Below are positions 55,727 through 64,000 of a stretch of DNA of 64,000 nucleotides, piece after piece (within the stretch, counting starts at the first letter, position 1; each line of letters starts with the position of its first letter). The notes under the pieces were generated by a model. It had not been told where the DNA came from and did not search any database. It saw only the letters and a program-made list of their open reading frames with translations. The DNA is taken from contig NZ_FUZI01000001.1 of NCBI RefSeq assembly GCF_900166965.1, positions 496,001 to 560,000 on the forward strand, read 5' to 3'. A program made the translations under genes and the position numbers. This DNA is from Photobacterium piscicola (lineage in GTDB: Bacteria; Pseudomonadota; Gammaproteobacteria; Enterobacterales; Vibrionaceae).

Positions 55727-55755
55727 GGTTATAACGAGGTTTGTTAAGTGAGACG

Positions 55756-56214
55756 TTATTTTACAGAATGATCAACAGGCTTTACCCATAAAATACCAAC
55801 TTCTTTTTTGATGACCTCAACCATGACACCTTTTTCTATGGGTGTTTTTGACTTAATTTGCCATTGAATACCTGAGTAATTATAAGTATAACGTTCTGAA
55901 GGTAATAACTCTTTTTCAAGTTCAAATGTTATAACAGCAAAATCACTCTTTATATCAGTCTTACTGGGTTTGTTCTGTAATCTTTTTAATGGCTTCCAAA
56001 GTGTGATAGCTAATACTAAGGTGATGATAGCTAAGGTTAACATCGTCGTTATCCAATTCGCCTCAAGTATACCGATGTAAATTAAGCCACTGGTAATCAA
56101 CATTGCAATGCCAAAAAAAAGCAGCACAAAGGTACTCAAGCCGAGTACTAACACTTCAATGATAAGAGTAAGTAATCCCAATATCACTAATATTTGTGGG
56201 ATATTGCTAAACAT
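55756..56214 (-). CDS. NfeD-like short membrane protein (YbbJ type)
   Basis: A 152-residue protein with two or three N-terminal membrane helices (about 6-26, 29-47 and 54-73) and a C-terminal OB-fold beta domain (about 95-148; YSGIQWQIKSKTPIEKGVMVEVIKKEVGILWV). It is encoded 14 bases after qmcA. NfeD proteins partner with SPFH proteins and keep them in membrane microdomains. Confidence 0.85.
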   Translation of the reverse strand: MFSNIPQILVILGLLTLIIEVLVLGLSTFVLLFFGIAMLITSGLIYIGILEANWITTMLTLAIITLVLAITLWKPLKRLQNKPSKTDIKSDFAVITFELEKELLPSERYTYNYSGIQWQIKSKTPIEKGVMVEVIKKEVGILWVKPVDHSVK

Positions 56215-56228
56215 ATTGCCCCTTAGCT

Positions 56229-57185
56229 CTAAGCGTTACTTTTTTGAGCTTTATTAATTGAGTTTATAATTGATAAACCTTGAGCGACCATTGAACTTGC
56301 ATTGGTGCCATCTTCAGGTAACAAAACAACGGAAGATTCTTTCGCAATGGCCTTTTTGGCTTCAATAGCTTTGGTTGCTAACTCAAGTTGAATCGCTTTT
56401 TGGCCTTGTTCTGTATCTGCGGCTTCACCGATCTTACGTATTGCCTGAGCTTGTGCATCGGCAACAGCTAAAATAGCAGCAGCTTCACCTTCAGCTCTAA
56501 GAATTTGTTCCTGTTTATCTGCTTCTGCTGCTAGTACTTGGGCTTGTTTTTTGCCCTCTGCGACATTGATTGCTGATTGGCGATCACCCTCAGATTCAAG
56601 TATTTGCGCTCTTTTCTCACGCTCTGCCTTCATTTGTGCTTCCATTGCTTCCATAACCGAGCTTGGTGGCACAATGTCTTTAATTTCGTAACGAAGTACC
56701 TGTACGCCCCAAGGGTCTGAAGCTGTGTTGATGGCGGCAACAATATTTGCATTGAGTAGATCACGCTCTTCAAACGTTTTATCTAATTCCATTTTACCTA
56801 ATTCAGAACGCATCGTTGTTTGTGCGAGTTGAGTGACCGCAAATTTATAGTCATCAACACCATAAGTGGCTTTGTAAGGTTCTAAAACACGGAAATACAG
56901 TACACCATCGACAACAAGGCTGATATTGTCTTTTGTTATTGCTGATTGTGAAGGAACATCAACGGCTGTTTCTTTAAGGCTGCGTTTGGCACCAATACTA
57001 TCAATAAATGGAATAATGAAATTTAAACCTGCTTCTTTAGTTGCTCGGTATTTCCCAAAACGTTCAATAAGCCATGCTTCATTTTGTGGTACAAAGATAA
57101 TGCTTAATTTTAGCGTAACAACAATAAATATGAGTAAGTATAATTGTGGGCTGGAGAGTAAGTTAGTAATTAGATCTAATGGCAT
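56229..57185 (-). CDS. qmcA: SPFH/band-7 protein QmcA
   Basis: A 318-residue membrane-anchored scaffold. One N-terminal helix (about 12-33) is followed by the band-7 domain (about 35-200; IIFVPQNEAWLIERFGKYRATKEAGLNFIIPFIDSI), then a charged coiled coil with repeats of AEADKQEQILRAEGEAAA (about 195-265). QmcA-type flotillin-like proteins form ring assemblies and mark membrane microdomains. The operon with nfeD is conserved in proteobacteria. Confidence 0.92.
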   Translation of the reverse strand: MPLDLITNLLSSPQLYLLIFIVVTLKLSIIFVPQNEAWLIERFGKYRATKEAGLNFIIPFIDSIGAKRSLKETAVDVPSQSAITKDNISLVVDGVLYFRVLEPYKATYGVDDYKFAVTQLAQTTMRSELGKMELDKTFEERDLLNANIVAAINTASDPWGVQVLRYEIKDIVPPSSVMEAMEAQMKAEREKRAQILESEGDRQSAINVAEGKKQAQVLAAEADKQEQILRAEGEAAAILAVADAQAQAIRKIGEAADTEQGQKAIQLELATKAIEAKKAIAKESSVVLLPEDGTNASSMVAQGLSIINSINKAQKSNA

Positions 57186-57496
57186 GCGTACAATTCCTTC
57201 TGTTTATTTAATATTACACTCAGGTTTTATGTTATTTACTGAGACTGATGTAATAGTTAATTGATTGATATGAAATATTCTATTTGTTTGTGTTTTTAGC
57301 TAATAATATATTATCACACATGTTTCTTATACTCGTTATACGCCATCACATTCGTGATGTATAACATGTGAATATTTACAAATGGTTTGAATAATGACAT
57401 AGGCTGTTAACAGCAGGGTAATGGCGAGTGGGGTGATTAAACAGGTACAAATACGCTCAGCACAATGGCTTTAAGCGTACCTGTCTTTGTTGATGT
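57186..57496. other. Intergenic region between qmcA and the YdcF-like gene
   Basis: About 310 bases with a small hairpin, CATCAC-ATTC-GTGATG, near 57344-57359 but no T-run. No gene was found; it should contain the qmcA promoter. Confidence 0.45.
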
Positions 57497-58600
57497 TTAG
57501 CGTTGCTCTAGCGGATATGAACGATAACTCCATAAGCCATAAACACGTAATGCATCACGGTAAATACCAAGTAGCTCTTTGTCTGAGGGAATCGTTAATT
57601 CCGCCAATGGTTTATCTTCAACACTGACACTGTCAAAACTAATACCACGAGGCCCTGTTTGCCAACTGGCAATATCAAATAAAGTTTGTCCTCGTCTAAC
57701 ATGACTAGCCGAACTTACAAGCGTCGCATGATCAATTTTGTGTCGCGCTAAGGCATAACTGACATACAGCGCATTTTCAACAGTGCTGCGTGCGTAATTA
57801 TCCTCAATGATACGATGTGGAGATATACCGTGTTTAATTAACCAGTCAGCCATAAGTTTACCTTCAGTGTTATGATTTTGAGGTACACCGCCAGTGACAA
57901 TAATAAGAGAGTTAGGGGATTGCTCTGCAAGTGTTAATGTGAGTTTTAGGCGTTGAATAAGAATCTTATTCATTGTTCCGTTAGGATTTAGTGCATAACC
58001 TAAGGTAATGATAGCTGTATTACCGTTATAAGGTTTGGTAACCATTGTTTTTAGCGGTGTGGCAATAACGTGATCGACGGTATTTATAATGTGTTCTATA
58101 TCAGCTTGACGGCCAGGGTTTAGGGATGCAAGTTTAGCCATCTGTTTTATAGAGGCTGCATTATTGCCTTTAAAATTTTGCCATACTGCAAGATATGACA
58201 GAATGTCAATATCATCAGGGGCTGTTGCTTGTGCTTGTGTAAAGAGTGTAATAGCACGATCTACATTACCATTATATATTTGCGCATTTGCAGCTGAAAT
58301 AAGTAAATCAGTACGATAAGGTTCGAGCTGATAAGCCTCTAATAAGCGTGACGTTACTATTTCAAGATTACTGGGTATTTTTGCTGTAAAACCGGCATGG
58401 GAAATGCGAGTCGGAGATTGAAAAGCAATAAATGCGTCGGTAAGTAGTTGATTAACAACTTGACGTTTGGTGGTATATGAGGAAAGGTCCGTCGTAGAAG
58501 CAATACTTTTAGGTGTGACTAAATCATTAGCCAGCGAAAAAGTAGAATTTAAACAAAAAAGGCATCCAATAAGTAGTGACGTTGTGTTTTTTTTCATCAT
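57497..58600 (-). CDS. YdcF-family (DUF218) protein with TPR region
   Basis: A 367-residue exported protein. Signal peptide about 1-25 (ending SLA). TPR-like repeats cover about 85-170 (LLEAYQLEPYRTDLLISAANAQIYNGNVDRAITLFTQA). The DUF218 domain (about 190-350) has AIITLGYALNPNG, LIIVTGGVPQNHNTEGKLM and DNYARSTVENALYVSYALAR. DUF218 proteins such as SanA and YdcF act in the cell envelope; the ligand is unknown. It lies just downstream of the ToxR-like regulator on the same strand. Confidence 0.82.
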   Translation of the reverse strand: MMKKNTTSLLIGCLFCLNSTFSLANDLVTPKSIASTTDLSSYTTKRQVVNQLLTDAFIAFQSPTRISHAGFTAKIPSNLEIVTSRLLEAYQLEPYRTDLLISAANAQIYNGNVDRAITLFTQAQATAPDDIDILSYLAVWQNFKGNNAASIKQMAKLASLNPGRQADIEHIINTVDHVIATPLKTMVTKPYNGNTAIITLGYALNPNGTMNKILIQRLKLTLTLAEQSPNSLIIVTGGVPQNHNTEGKLMADWLIKHGISPHRIIEDNYARSTVENALYVSYALARHKIDHATLVSSASHVRRGQTLFDIASWQTGPRGISFDSVSVEDKPLAELTIPSDKELLGIYRDALRVYGLWSYRSYPLEQR

Positions 58601-58730
58601 TATTTAAGTATTATTGTTTTAGGTCTAAATATACTTAATTGAGATGATAAAAAACGTGATCGTTTCGTGATATTTTTTGTGAAAAAAATGTGTATTTTAA
58701 TGGTGAGATCATTGTCTCATTAATGTTTAT

Positions 58731-59984
58731 TTATTTGTAATGCCTCGCTGGTAATAGTGTTAACGGGTTATTTCTACTGCTATGTAACCAATATAGACCT
58801 GAATTTTCATTTAAAATAAGTTTTAATCGCTTTTGAGCTACCAAGATGTAATCATAATGGACGTTATTATTCTTATACATATCTGTTTGATTATCGTCAT
58901 TTGAAAAAATAATCGCTTTGTTGTTACTTAAATTAGTATTATTTTGATAAGCCCAATGGAAAACTTTTGGTGTTATTTTTAATGTTGCAATAAATTGTGA
59001 ATCTTTTTTTGTTACTGTTAATGACTCTGCTGAGAGTGATAATGCTTGATAATGGCCAGTTTCACTATTGGTAATAAAATTAACTTTTGAATAATCAAAT
59101 ACATTACTTTTATCTGTTGGAGAGATATAAAAGTTTGATATCTTTGAAATCATGCCGCTGTTACTAATATATGAACGATAGACAATCGATAGGGGTTCAC
59201 GCATTAAATCTGAATCATTTCCAATTTTTTCATGAAAGCGTTTTTTATTATCGGCTATATTTTGAACGAAATTTCCCCATGCATCAGGTGCGATTTTGTA
59301 ACTAAAATCAGTTCTTGGTTTACATTGGTTTGTGTCTACCATTATTTGACACCAAGCAATAGAATAATAATCATGTGATTTGTAAAAATATATTTTTTGG
59401 TTCTTGTCTGCTTGTGCTGAAAAAATAGCTTTAGCCTTGTTTCTTAAATCGACTTGTTGTTCTAAATTCTTAGTAATAAAGGTAATATTATTGGAGCCAA
59501 TATTTTCATGTTCAATTAAGAAATTGGTAGGATTTATTTGAGACGGAGACATATACCATGCACAACTACTAAATAATATAGTAGTAATTATACCTAAAGA
59601 AATAATAGTTTTTTTATTAATCTTACGAATAACATTGTTTGTTTTTTGTTCGGTTAGGTCAACTTCTTCACGAGTAAATTCACGAATTTGATAACCAACT
59701 CGTGGTAATGTTTCAATAACATCACCTTTATTTTTTTCATTAAGTTTAACGCGTAATGCTCTAATTACTTGAAATAAAGATGCTTCTGTAACGATACGAT
59801 CAGGCCAGCCAACTTTTAATAGGTCATCTTTAGTGACTGGCGTGCTATGGTTCTCAATCAGATGGCTTAAAATATATTGTTCTGACAAATTCAACTTGAG
59901 CGTGGATTCAGACGTTTTAAGTACACCTTGACTTGCTATAAAGCATACTTTTGTCCTAAATCTTATTTGCTCAGTATTTGCCAT
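58731..59984 (-). CDS. ToxR/CadC-like membrane-anchored transcriptional regulator
   Basis: A 417-residue regulator with a cytoplasmic winged helix-turn-helix (about 25-103; LSEQYILSHLIENHSTPVTKDDLLKVGWPDRIVTEASLFQVIRALRVKL), a membrane helix (about 126-145) and a long periplasmic domain. This is the ToxR/CadC plan, in which the outer part senses the environment. The periplasmic part matches no recognised sensor. The next gene downstream is the YdcF-like one, a possible target. Confidence 0.8.
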   Translation of the reverse strand: MANTEQIRFRTKVCFIASQGVLKTSESTLKLNLSEQYILSHLIENHSTPVTKDDLLKVGWPDRIVTEASLFQVIRALRVKLNEKNKGDVIETLPRVGYQIREFTREEVDLTEQKTNNVIRKINKKTIISLGIITTILFSSCAWYMSPSQINPTNFLIEHENIGSNNITFITKNLEQQVDLRNKAKAIFSAQADKNQKIYFYKSHDYYSIAWCQIMVDTNQCKPRTDFSYKIAPDAWGNFVQNIADNKKRFHEKIGNDSDLMREPLSIVYRSYISNSGMISKISNFYISPTDKSNVFDYSKVNFITNSETGHYQALSLSAESLTVTKKDSQFIATLKITPKVFHWAYQNNTNLSNNKAIIFSNDDNQTDMYKNNNVHYDYILVAQKRLKLILNENSGLYWLHSSRNNPLTLLPARHYK

Positions 59985-60330
59985 CTATAAACCTCAAATG
60001 TTTTCTTAATTTTTTATTCTATCATAAAAGCGGATAATATAACTTATAGGTGTTAAAAGTCATATTTAATGGTTTTAACAGGCTAATAGTATTAACTATG
60101 GATATAAAACACAATATTTATAATTGCTATTTATCTGATAAATAAAAGATAATCGTTTAATGATATAATTATAAATTAATAATAAACAGGAATATACTCA
60201 ATAAGCACGTATTATGTTGTCAGAGATTGTTTTTTATCAATAATTGAGCGTATATGACGTGATTTTGACAGTGGCTATTCTTCATTTTGAGTATCTATAT
60301 ATAGCTGATGTTGTGATGAGAAAGAAAGAA
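59985..60330. other. AT-rich intergenic region
   Basis: About 350 bases carrying the promoter side of the ToxR-like gene. No open frame and no repeat other than simple AT tracts were found. Confidence 0.5.
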
Positions 60331-60356
60331 AGAAAGAGCGAGACGCTCTTTCTTTT
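60331..60356 (-). terminator. Terminator of the 150-residue hypothetical gene
   Basis: A 10-bp stem AGAAAGAGCG/CGCTCTTTCT with a 3-nt loop, 27 bases beyond the stop codon, followed on the minus strand by a T-rich TTCTTTCTTTC tract. Confidence 0.75.
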
Positions 60357-60382
60357 CATATTAATTATCGTAGTAATAATGA

Positions 60383-60835
60383 TTACTTTTGAAAAATTTC
60401 AGTAAACTCGCGCTTCATTGGTGGGTTACGACGCGCTTTTTTCAATTGCTTACACATGTCTTTTACGCAGTTAGCTAATACTTTATCAAGCATTGATGCT
60501 TTGTATTCCGCTTGCTCTTCTGCACTCATATCTTCTGGGAATTTGGTCTCTTGCATCTCACCAAGAAAATCAACGCCAGAGTAGCTTTGACTTAATGCAA
60601 CTAGGGAGTGGAATTGCTCAAAATTATCCAAAACATTTTGTGCGCTTGCTGGTAATGTATTCCATGCTTCACGTGATGTAGGCTCTGATACCTTATAAAC
60701 GTTTACAAGCATATCAATCAACTCTGCTGGCACTTCTTCAAATGTGACTACTTGGCGAAGTTCTGGAGAACAGTCATCTAATGTATATACTGTCTCTTCG
60801 ATGATTTGCTCTTCGTTATTATTAATTTCAGACAT
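60383..60835 (-). CDS. Acidic hypothetical protein
   Basis: A 150-residue soluble, mainly helical protein with an acidic N-terminal third (NNNEEQIIEETVYTLDDCSPE) and a basic tail (KKARRNPPMKREF). No motif is recognised. ATG 60835 has AGGA 6 nt upstream and is chosen over the longer frame to 60898. It is divergent from the GGDEF response regulator. Confidence 0.65.
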   Translation of the reverse strand: MSEINNNEEQIIEETVYTLDDCSPELRQVVTFEEVPAELIDMLVNVYKVSEPTSREAWNTLPASAQNVLDNFEQFHSLVALSQSYSGVDFLGEMQETKFPEDMSAEEQAEYKASMLDKVLANCVKDMCKQLKKARRNPPMKREFTEIFQK

Positions 60836-61048
60836 AGTTTTTCCTAACGCATTGTGTTTTGATAGGAGGAATCCTATATTCCTACTGATAAATGTCAATA
60901 TATGATTATAAAAGTCATAATAAAATTTATTTTAGTGAATAGTCATGGTGTAATCACGCTGTTAAGTTTTTTTTTTATAAAAAAAATATATGGCATGAAG
61001 AATGCAATATGTTTTATATTGTATGGTTACAATCGTAAAGGATTTAAT

Positions 61049-62023
61049 ATGGGAATGATGCGGATTTTAATTGCCGATGATGTCGCCAGTGAACGACTAT
61101 ATTTAGCGGCATGTCTAACAAACCTAGGTCATCATGTTAAGTCAGTATCATCAGCCGCGGAGTTATTGAAGTGTTATTCAGCATTTCAGCCTGATCTGTT
61201 ATTAGTTGATATTGAAATGCCGCAACAAAATGGCATTGAATTAGTACATACAATTCGGCATCAATATCCAGAGTGGGTGCCCGTAATTTTTCTAAGTGGT
61301 ATAAATGATCCTCATATTATTGCAAAAGCTATTGATGTTGGTGGGGATGATTATTTAGTTAAACCTGTAAATCCTATTATATTAGCGGCGAAAATGCAGG
61401 CAATGAGCCGTATAGCGGTGATGAGGCAGCGGTTAGAGCATACAACAACACAGTTACAGAAAGTAAATAAATTATTGTTAGAACAAGCAAATAAAGATCC
61501 ATTGACGACACTTGCTAATCGTCGGTATCTGGATCAAAAATTAACTGAATTTATTGCGTTACATGGTCGAAATAATTTGCCGTTGACGATTATTTTACTC
61601 GATGTTGATTTTTTTAAGCTCTTTAATGACTATCAGGGACATATCGAAGGTGACAATTGTCTTAAATTATTGTCATCATGTTTGAAAAAAACATTCAATA
61701 GAGCGGGGGAGATTTGTGGTCGCTATGGTGGTGAAGAATTTATTATCTTAATTTGTAATTGTAATGAAAAACAAGCAATTAAAGAGTGTCAGCGTTTAAA
61801 AAATGCGATAAAGAAGTTAGCGATACCACATAGTCATTCATTAATTAGTGATCAACTAACTGTAAGTCAAGGGGCGATTTCATGGGTTCCAACGGGCTTA
61901 GAATTAGTTGAACATTTATATCAAGCGGTTGATACATTATTATATCAAGCGAAGGATAATGGACGAGATCAATTTGTCACTGCGGAATATCCATATTCTT
62001 TAGTGAGTCATAATGAAAACTAA
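61049..62023 (+). CDS. Response regulator with GGDEF output (diguanylate cyclase)
   Basis: A 324-residue protein that would make cyclic di-GMP when phosphorylated. The receiver domain (1-120) has the acidic pair DD at 10-11, phospho-acceptor Asp54 (LLVDIEMP) and the lysine in YLVKPVNP. A coiled coil (about 130-155) leads to the GGDEF domain with NKDPLTTLANRRYLD and RYGGEEF (225-231), an intact active site. The inhibitory RxxD site five residues earlier reads RAGE (218-221), so feedback control may be lost. AAAGGA lies 6 nt before ATG 61049. There is no histidine kinase next to it. Confidence 0.88.
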   Translation: MGMMRILIADDVASERLYLAACLTNLGHHVKSVSSAAELLKCYSAFQPDLLLVDIEMPQQNGIELVHTIRHQYPEWVPVIFLSGINDPHIIAKAIDVGGDDYLVKPVNPIILAAKMQAMSRIAVMRQRLEHTTTQLQKVNKLLLEQANKDPLTTLANRRYLDQKLTEFIALHGRNNLPLTIILLDVDFFKLFNDYQGHIEGDNCLKLLSSCLKKTFNRAGEICGRYGGEEFIILICNCNEKQAIKECQRLKNAIKKLAIPHSHSLISDQLTVSQGAISWVPTGLELVEHLYQAVDTLLYQAKDNGRDQFVTAEYPYSLVSHNEN

Positions 62024-62204
62024 CTTTTACTTTGCTGTGGTCAAAAGTCATGATTTTGAGAGCCTAACTACTTGCTGGTAAAGATAAATGTGCTAATCTT
62101 CTAAGAGTATTTTGACACTGTATTGTAGTAATGGCTTTTCAGTGATGAGTGTCGAGATCTTACGTTTATGAATAAAGCCATTGGGTGAGATGAATAGGAT
62201 GATC

Positions 62205-62864
62205 ATGGATATGCAATTAACAGAACAACAGGCTCGAGTGATTGGTTGCTTACTTGAGAAAGAAATTACTACTCCAGATCAATACCCATTAACGCTTAAT
62301 GCGTTGACGACAGCATGTAATCAAAAATCAAGTCGTGAGCCTGTAATGGCGCTCGATGAAGCAACAGTACTTGATACAATTGAAGAACTGAAAGAAAAGC
62401 GGATGGTGAGCGACGTATCCAGTTTTGGTAGTCGTGTTTCTAAATTTCAGCATCGTTTTTGTAATACTGAATTTGGTTCATTACAGTTCACTAAACAAGA
62501 ACTAGCAGCCATGATTGTATTGCTATTACGTGGCCCGCAAAGTGCTGGTGAAATTCGTACTCGAACTAACCGGTTATGTGATTTTGCTGACACACAAGAA
62601 GCTGAAGCGGTATTAGAGCTATTGGCATCGGCAGATAAGGGACCTTATGTTGTTAAGTTACCTAAAGAATCAGGAAAACGTGATTGTCGTTATGTGCACT
62701 TACTCAGTGGTGATATTGATATTGACAATTACACGCCAGCTAAATCGGTAGTAGCGAGTAGTGCTATCAATGAAGAACGAATTAACGCATTAGAATTAGA
62801 CGTTGAACAATTAAAGCAACAACTCGTTGAATTACAATTAATGTTAGAATCATTAACAGAGTAG
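62205..62864 (+). CDS. yceH: YceH-family protein (DUF480)
   Basis: A 219-residue protein with two winged-helix domains (about 1-90 and 95-175). It starts MDMQLTEQQARVIGCLLEKEITTPDQYPLTLNAL and has QKSSREPVM and LLLRGPQSAGEIRTRTNRL, all YceH signatures. The function is not known. It may bind DNA or protein. A coiled coil closes the protein (about 185-219). ATG 62205 has AGGA 5 nt upstream. Confidence 0.9.
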   Translation: MDMQLTEQQARVIGCLLEKEITTPDQYPLTLNALTTACNQKSSREPVMALDEATVLDTIEELKEKRMVSDVSSFGSRVSKFQHRFCNTEFGSLQFTKQELAAMIVLLLRGPQSAGEIRTRTNRLCDFADTQEAEAVLELLASADKGPYVVKLPKESGKRDCRYVHLLSGDIDIDNYTPAKSVVASSAINEERINALELDVEQLKQQLVELQLMLESLTE

Positions 62865-62977
62865 TTTCTATTATTTAAGAATACTGGTAGATTGTCTCGC
62901 CAGTTTTGCTGTAGCTTTGATTGTTTATATAGGCTCAACATTGTATGTTGGGCCTGTTTATTTTGGGGCCAGTTATT

Positions 62978-63265
62978 ATGTCAACCACTCCTTGGTTTGT
63001 TTATCTTATTCGGACCCATAAAGGGATGCTTTATTGTGGCGTTACTGTTGATGTTTGTCGTCGTTTTGAAGAGCATCAACACAGTAAAAAAGGGGCCAAA
63101 TATCTCAAGGGAAAAGGGCCTTTAACATTGATGTGGTCACAGCAAGTGAACTGTAAACGTGATGCGATGCAGTTTGAATATCATATTAAAAAACGATTAA
63201 CAAAAGCACAAAAAGAAGATCTCATCCAACAAGATATATCGTTATATACATTGTTTTCAGATTAA
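62978..63265 (+). CDS. GIY-YIG domain protein (YhbQ-like)
   Basis: A 95-residue protein of the small GIY-YIG family. WFVYLIRTHKGMLYCGVTVDVCRRFEEHQ carries the two motif parts (VYLI and YCGVT), the arginine (RRF) and the histidine, and KYLKGKGPLTLMWSQ and a final helix follow. Small GIY-YIG proteins are thought to act on DNA ends or repair intermediates; the substrate here is unknown. ATG 62978 is chosen to match the family start; the frame is open further up. Confidence 0.85.
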   Translation: MSTTPWFVYLIRTHKGMLYCGVTVDVCRRFEEHQHSKKGAKYLKGKGPLTLMWSQQVNCKRDAMQFEYHIKKRLTKAQKEDLIQQDISLYTLFSD

Positions 63266-63351
63266 GACGATATTCATATTTTTTGTGCAGACAATAAGCG
63301 TATGTGCAAATATTTGCACTTGTTATTTAGTAATAATTTAAAGGGTTACCC

Positions 63352-63894
63352 ATGGCGATCAGTGCCACTATATATAAAGTAAACATGAACGTAGCAGACA
63401 TGGATCGCCATGTTTATCTTGATGGTCAACATACTGTTGCTTGTCATCCATCAGAAACATTACAACGCTTCATGCTGCGAGTGCTTGCTTGGGGATTAAA
63501 TGCAGATCCAGAATTACAATTTACTAAAGGTGTAAGTTCTGCAGAAGAGCCTGATTTATGGACTAAAAACTTAGTTGATGAAATTGAATTATGGGTAGAG
63601 TTGGGTTTACCTGACGAAAAACGTATTCGCAAGGCGTCACACCGCGCCAAGAAAGTGATTGTTTATGCTTATGGTGATCATGCTGCTCCTGTATGGTGGC
63701 AAGCGAATAAAACCAAAATTAATGCATTAAGTAATGTATCTGTAGTCTTTATTCGTGATGAAGAATTAAAAAGCCTAGAGACATTGGTTGAGCGTTCAAT
63801 GCAATTGCAGTTAACGATTGAAAGTGAGCAAGCGTGGTTAAGCGACCAACATGGCACTAGCATTGCTATTTTACCTGAATGGTGGCAACGCTAA
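63352..63894 (+). CDS. yaeQ: YaeQ-family protein
   Basis: A 180-residue protein. It shows ATIYKVNMNVADMDRHVYLDGQHTVACHPSETLQRFMLRVLAWG and EPDLWTKNLVDEIELWVELGLPDEKRIRKAS, both YaeQ signatures. The fold is PD-(D/E)xK-like, but its role is not established. It has AAAGGG upstream of the ATG and a terminator after the stop. Confidence 0.92.
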   Translation: MAISATIYKVNMNVADMDRHVYLDGQHTVACHPSETLQRFMLRVLAWGLNADPELQFTKGVSSAEEPDLWTKNLVDEIELWVELGLPDEKRIRKASHRAKKVIVYAYGDHAAPVWWQANKTKINALSNVSVVFIRDEELKSLETLVERSMQLQLTIESEQAWLSDQHGTSIAILPEWWQR

Positions 63895-63929
63895 TCGTTC
63901 TCGTGAGATAAATAGGCGATAATTGGATG

Positions 63930-63963
63930 AGTGGAGTAAGTATAAGCTTGCTCCACTTTTTTA
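63930..63963 (+). terminator. Terminator of yaeQ
   Basis: An 11-bp stem AGTGGAGTAAG/CTTGCTCCACT (one T-G pair) with a 6-nt loop and six T, 36 bases after the stop. Confidence 0.88.
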
Positions 63964-64000
63964 TGTTCAAAATAGCATTGTGTATTTTTATTGAGTACGA

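Noticed and set aside
57344..57359. Hairpin CATCAC-ATTC-GTGATG as a terminator
   Set aside because: No T-run on either strand and not placed at a gene end.

Overview
The window looks like a chromosomal segment of a low-GC marine gammaproteobacterium of the Vibrionaceae, most likely Photobacterium or a close relative. The clues are a flavin reductase very like the luminous-bacteria FRase I family, a DUF3157 secreted protein, a ToxR/CadC-type membrane regulator, YceH, YaeQ and QmcA/NfeD, and strong U-tract terminators. The genus is an inference; no rRNA or marker gene is present.

Layout. 1-3.1 kb: the end of a ROK fructokinase, a YcaD-type exporter and the ribosome-assembly GTPase YlqF. 3.5-17.8 kb: a defence island. 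It holds a decayed hsdR tail, a RADAR operon (SLATT-like membrane protein, RdrA ATPase, RdrB adenosine deaminase), a broken mcrC tail, a large zinc-ribbon/CoiA-nuclease-like/coiled-coil protein of unknown function, a methyltransferase + PLD-helicase pair, and two tiny membrane proteins. 17.9-21.4 kb: murR-murQP for N-acetylmuramic acid use. 21.4-31.2 kb: a CRISPR-Cas island. 31.3-33.5 kb: an RluA-type pseudouridine synthase and an HPF-like protein. 33.6-40.2 kb: a cyoABCDE quinol oxidase operon with SCO and PCuAC copper chaperones. 41-48 kb: a small membrane protein, a redoxin, and a LacI-regulated alpha-glucoside PTS/GH13 cluster. 48-64 kb: ordinary chromosomal genes (YccS, flavin reductase, LysR, TauE, QmcA/NfeD, YdcF, ToxR-like regulator, GGDEF response regulator, YceH, GIY-YIG, YaeQ).

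The most interesting object is the CRISPR-Cas island. Its effector genes are of subtype I-D: Cas10d with an N-terminal HD domain, Csc2/Cas7, Csc1/Cas5 and an HD-less Cas3' helicase. Its RNA-processing half is of subtype I-F: a Cas6f/Csy4-like endonuclease and 28-bp repeats whose hairpin, loop size and inferred cut site fall in exactly the I-F register. The locus is built as two outward-facing operons: WYL regulator-cas6f-array 1 to the left, cas10d-cas7-cas5-cas3'-array 2 to the right. The two arrays have leaders of matching length that align without gaps. A strong in-frame ribosome binding site near the 3' end of cas10d predicts a separately translated small subunit (Cas11d, 144 aa). There are no adaptation genes (cas1, cas2, cas4) in the window.

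Start codons were chosen by Shine-Dalgarno fit and family alignment from memory; no database search was possible, so family names rest on recognised motifs, length and context.
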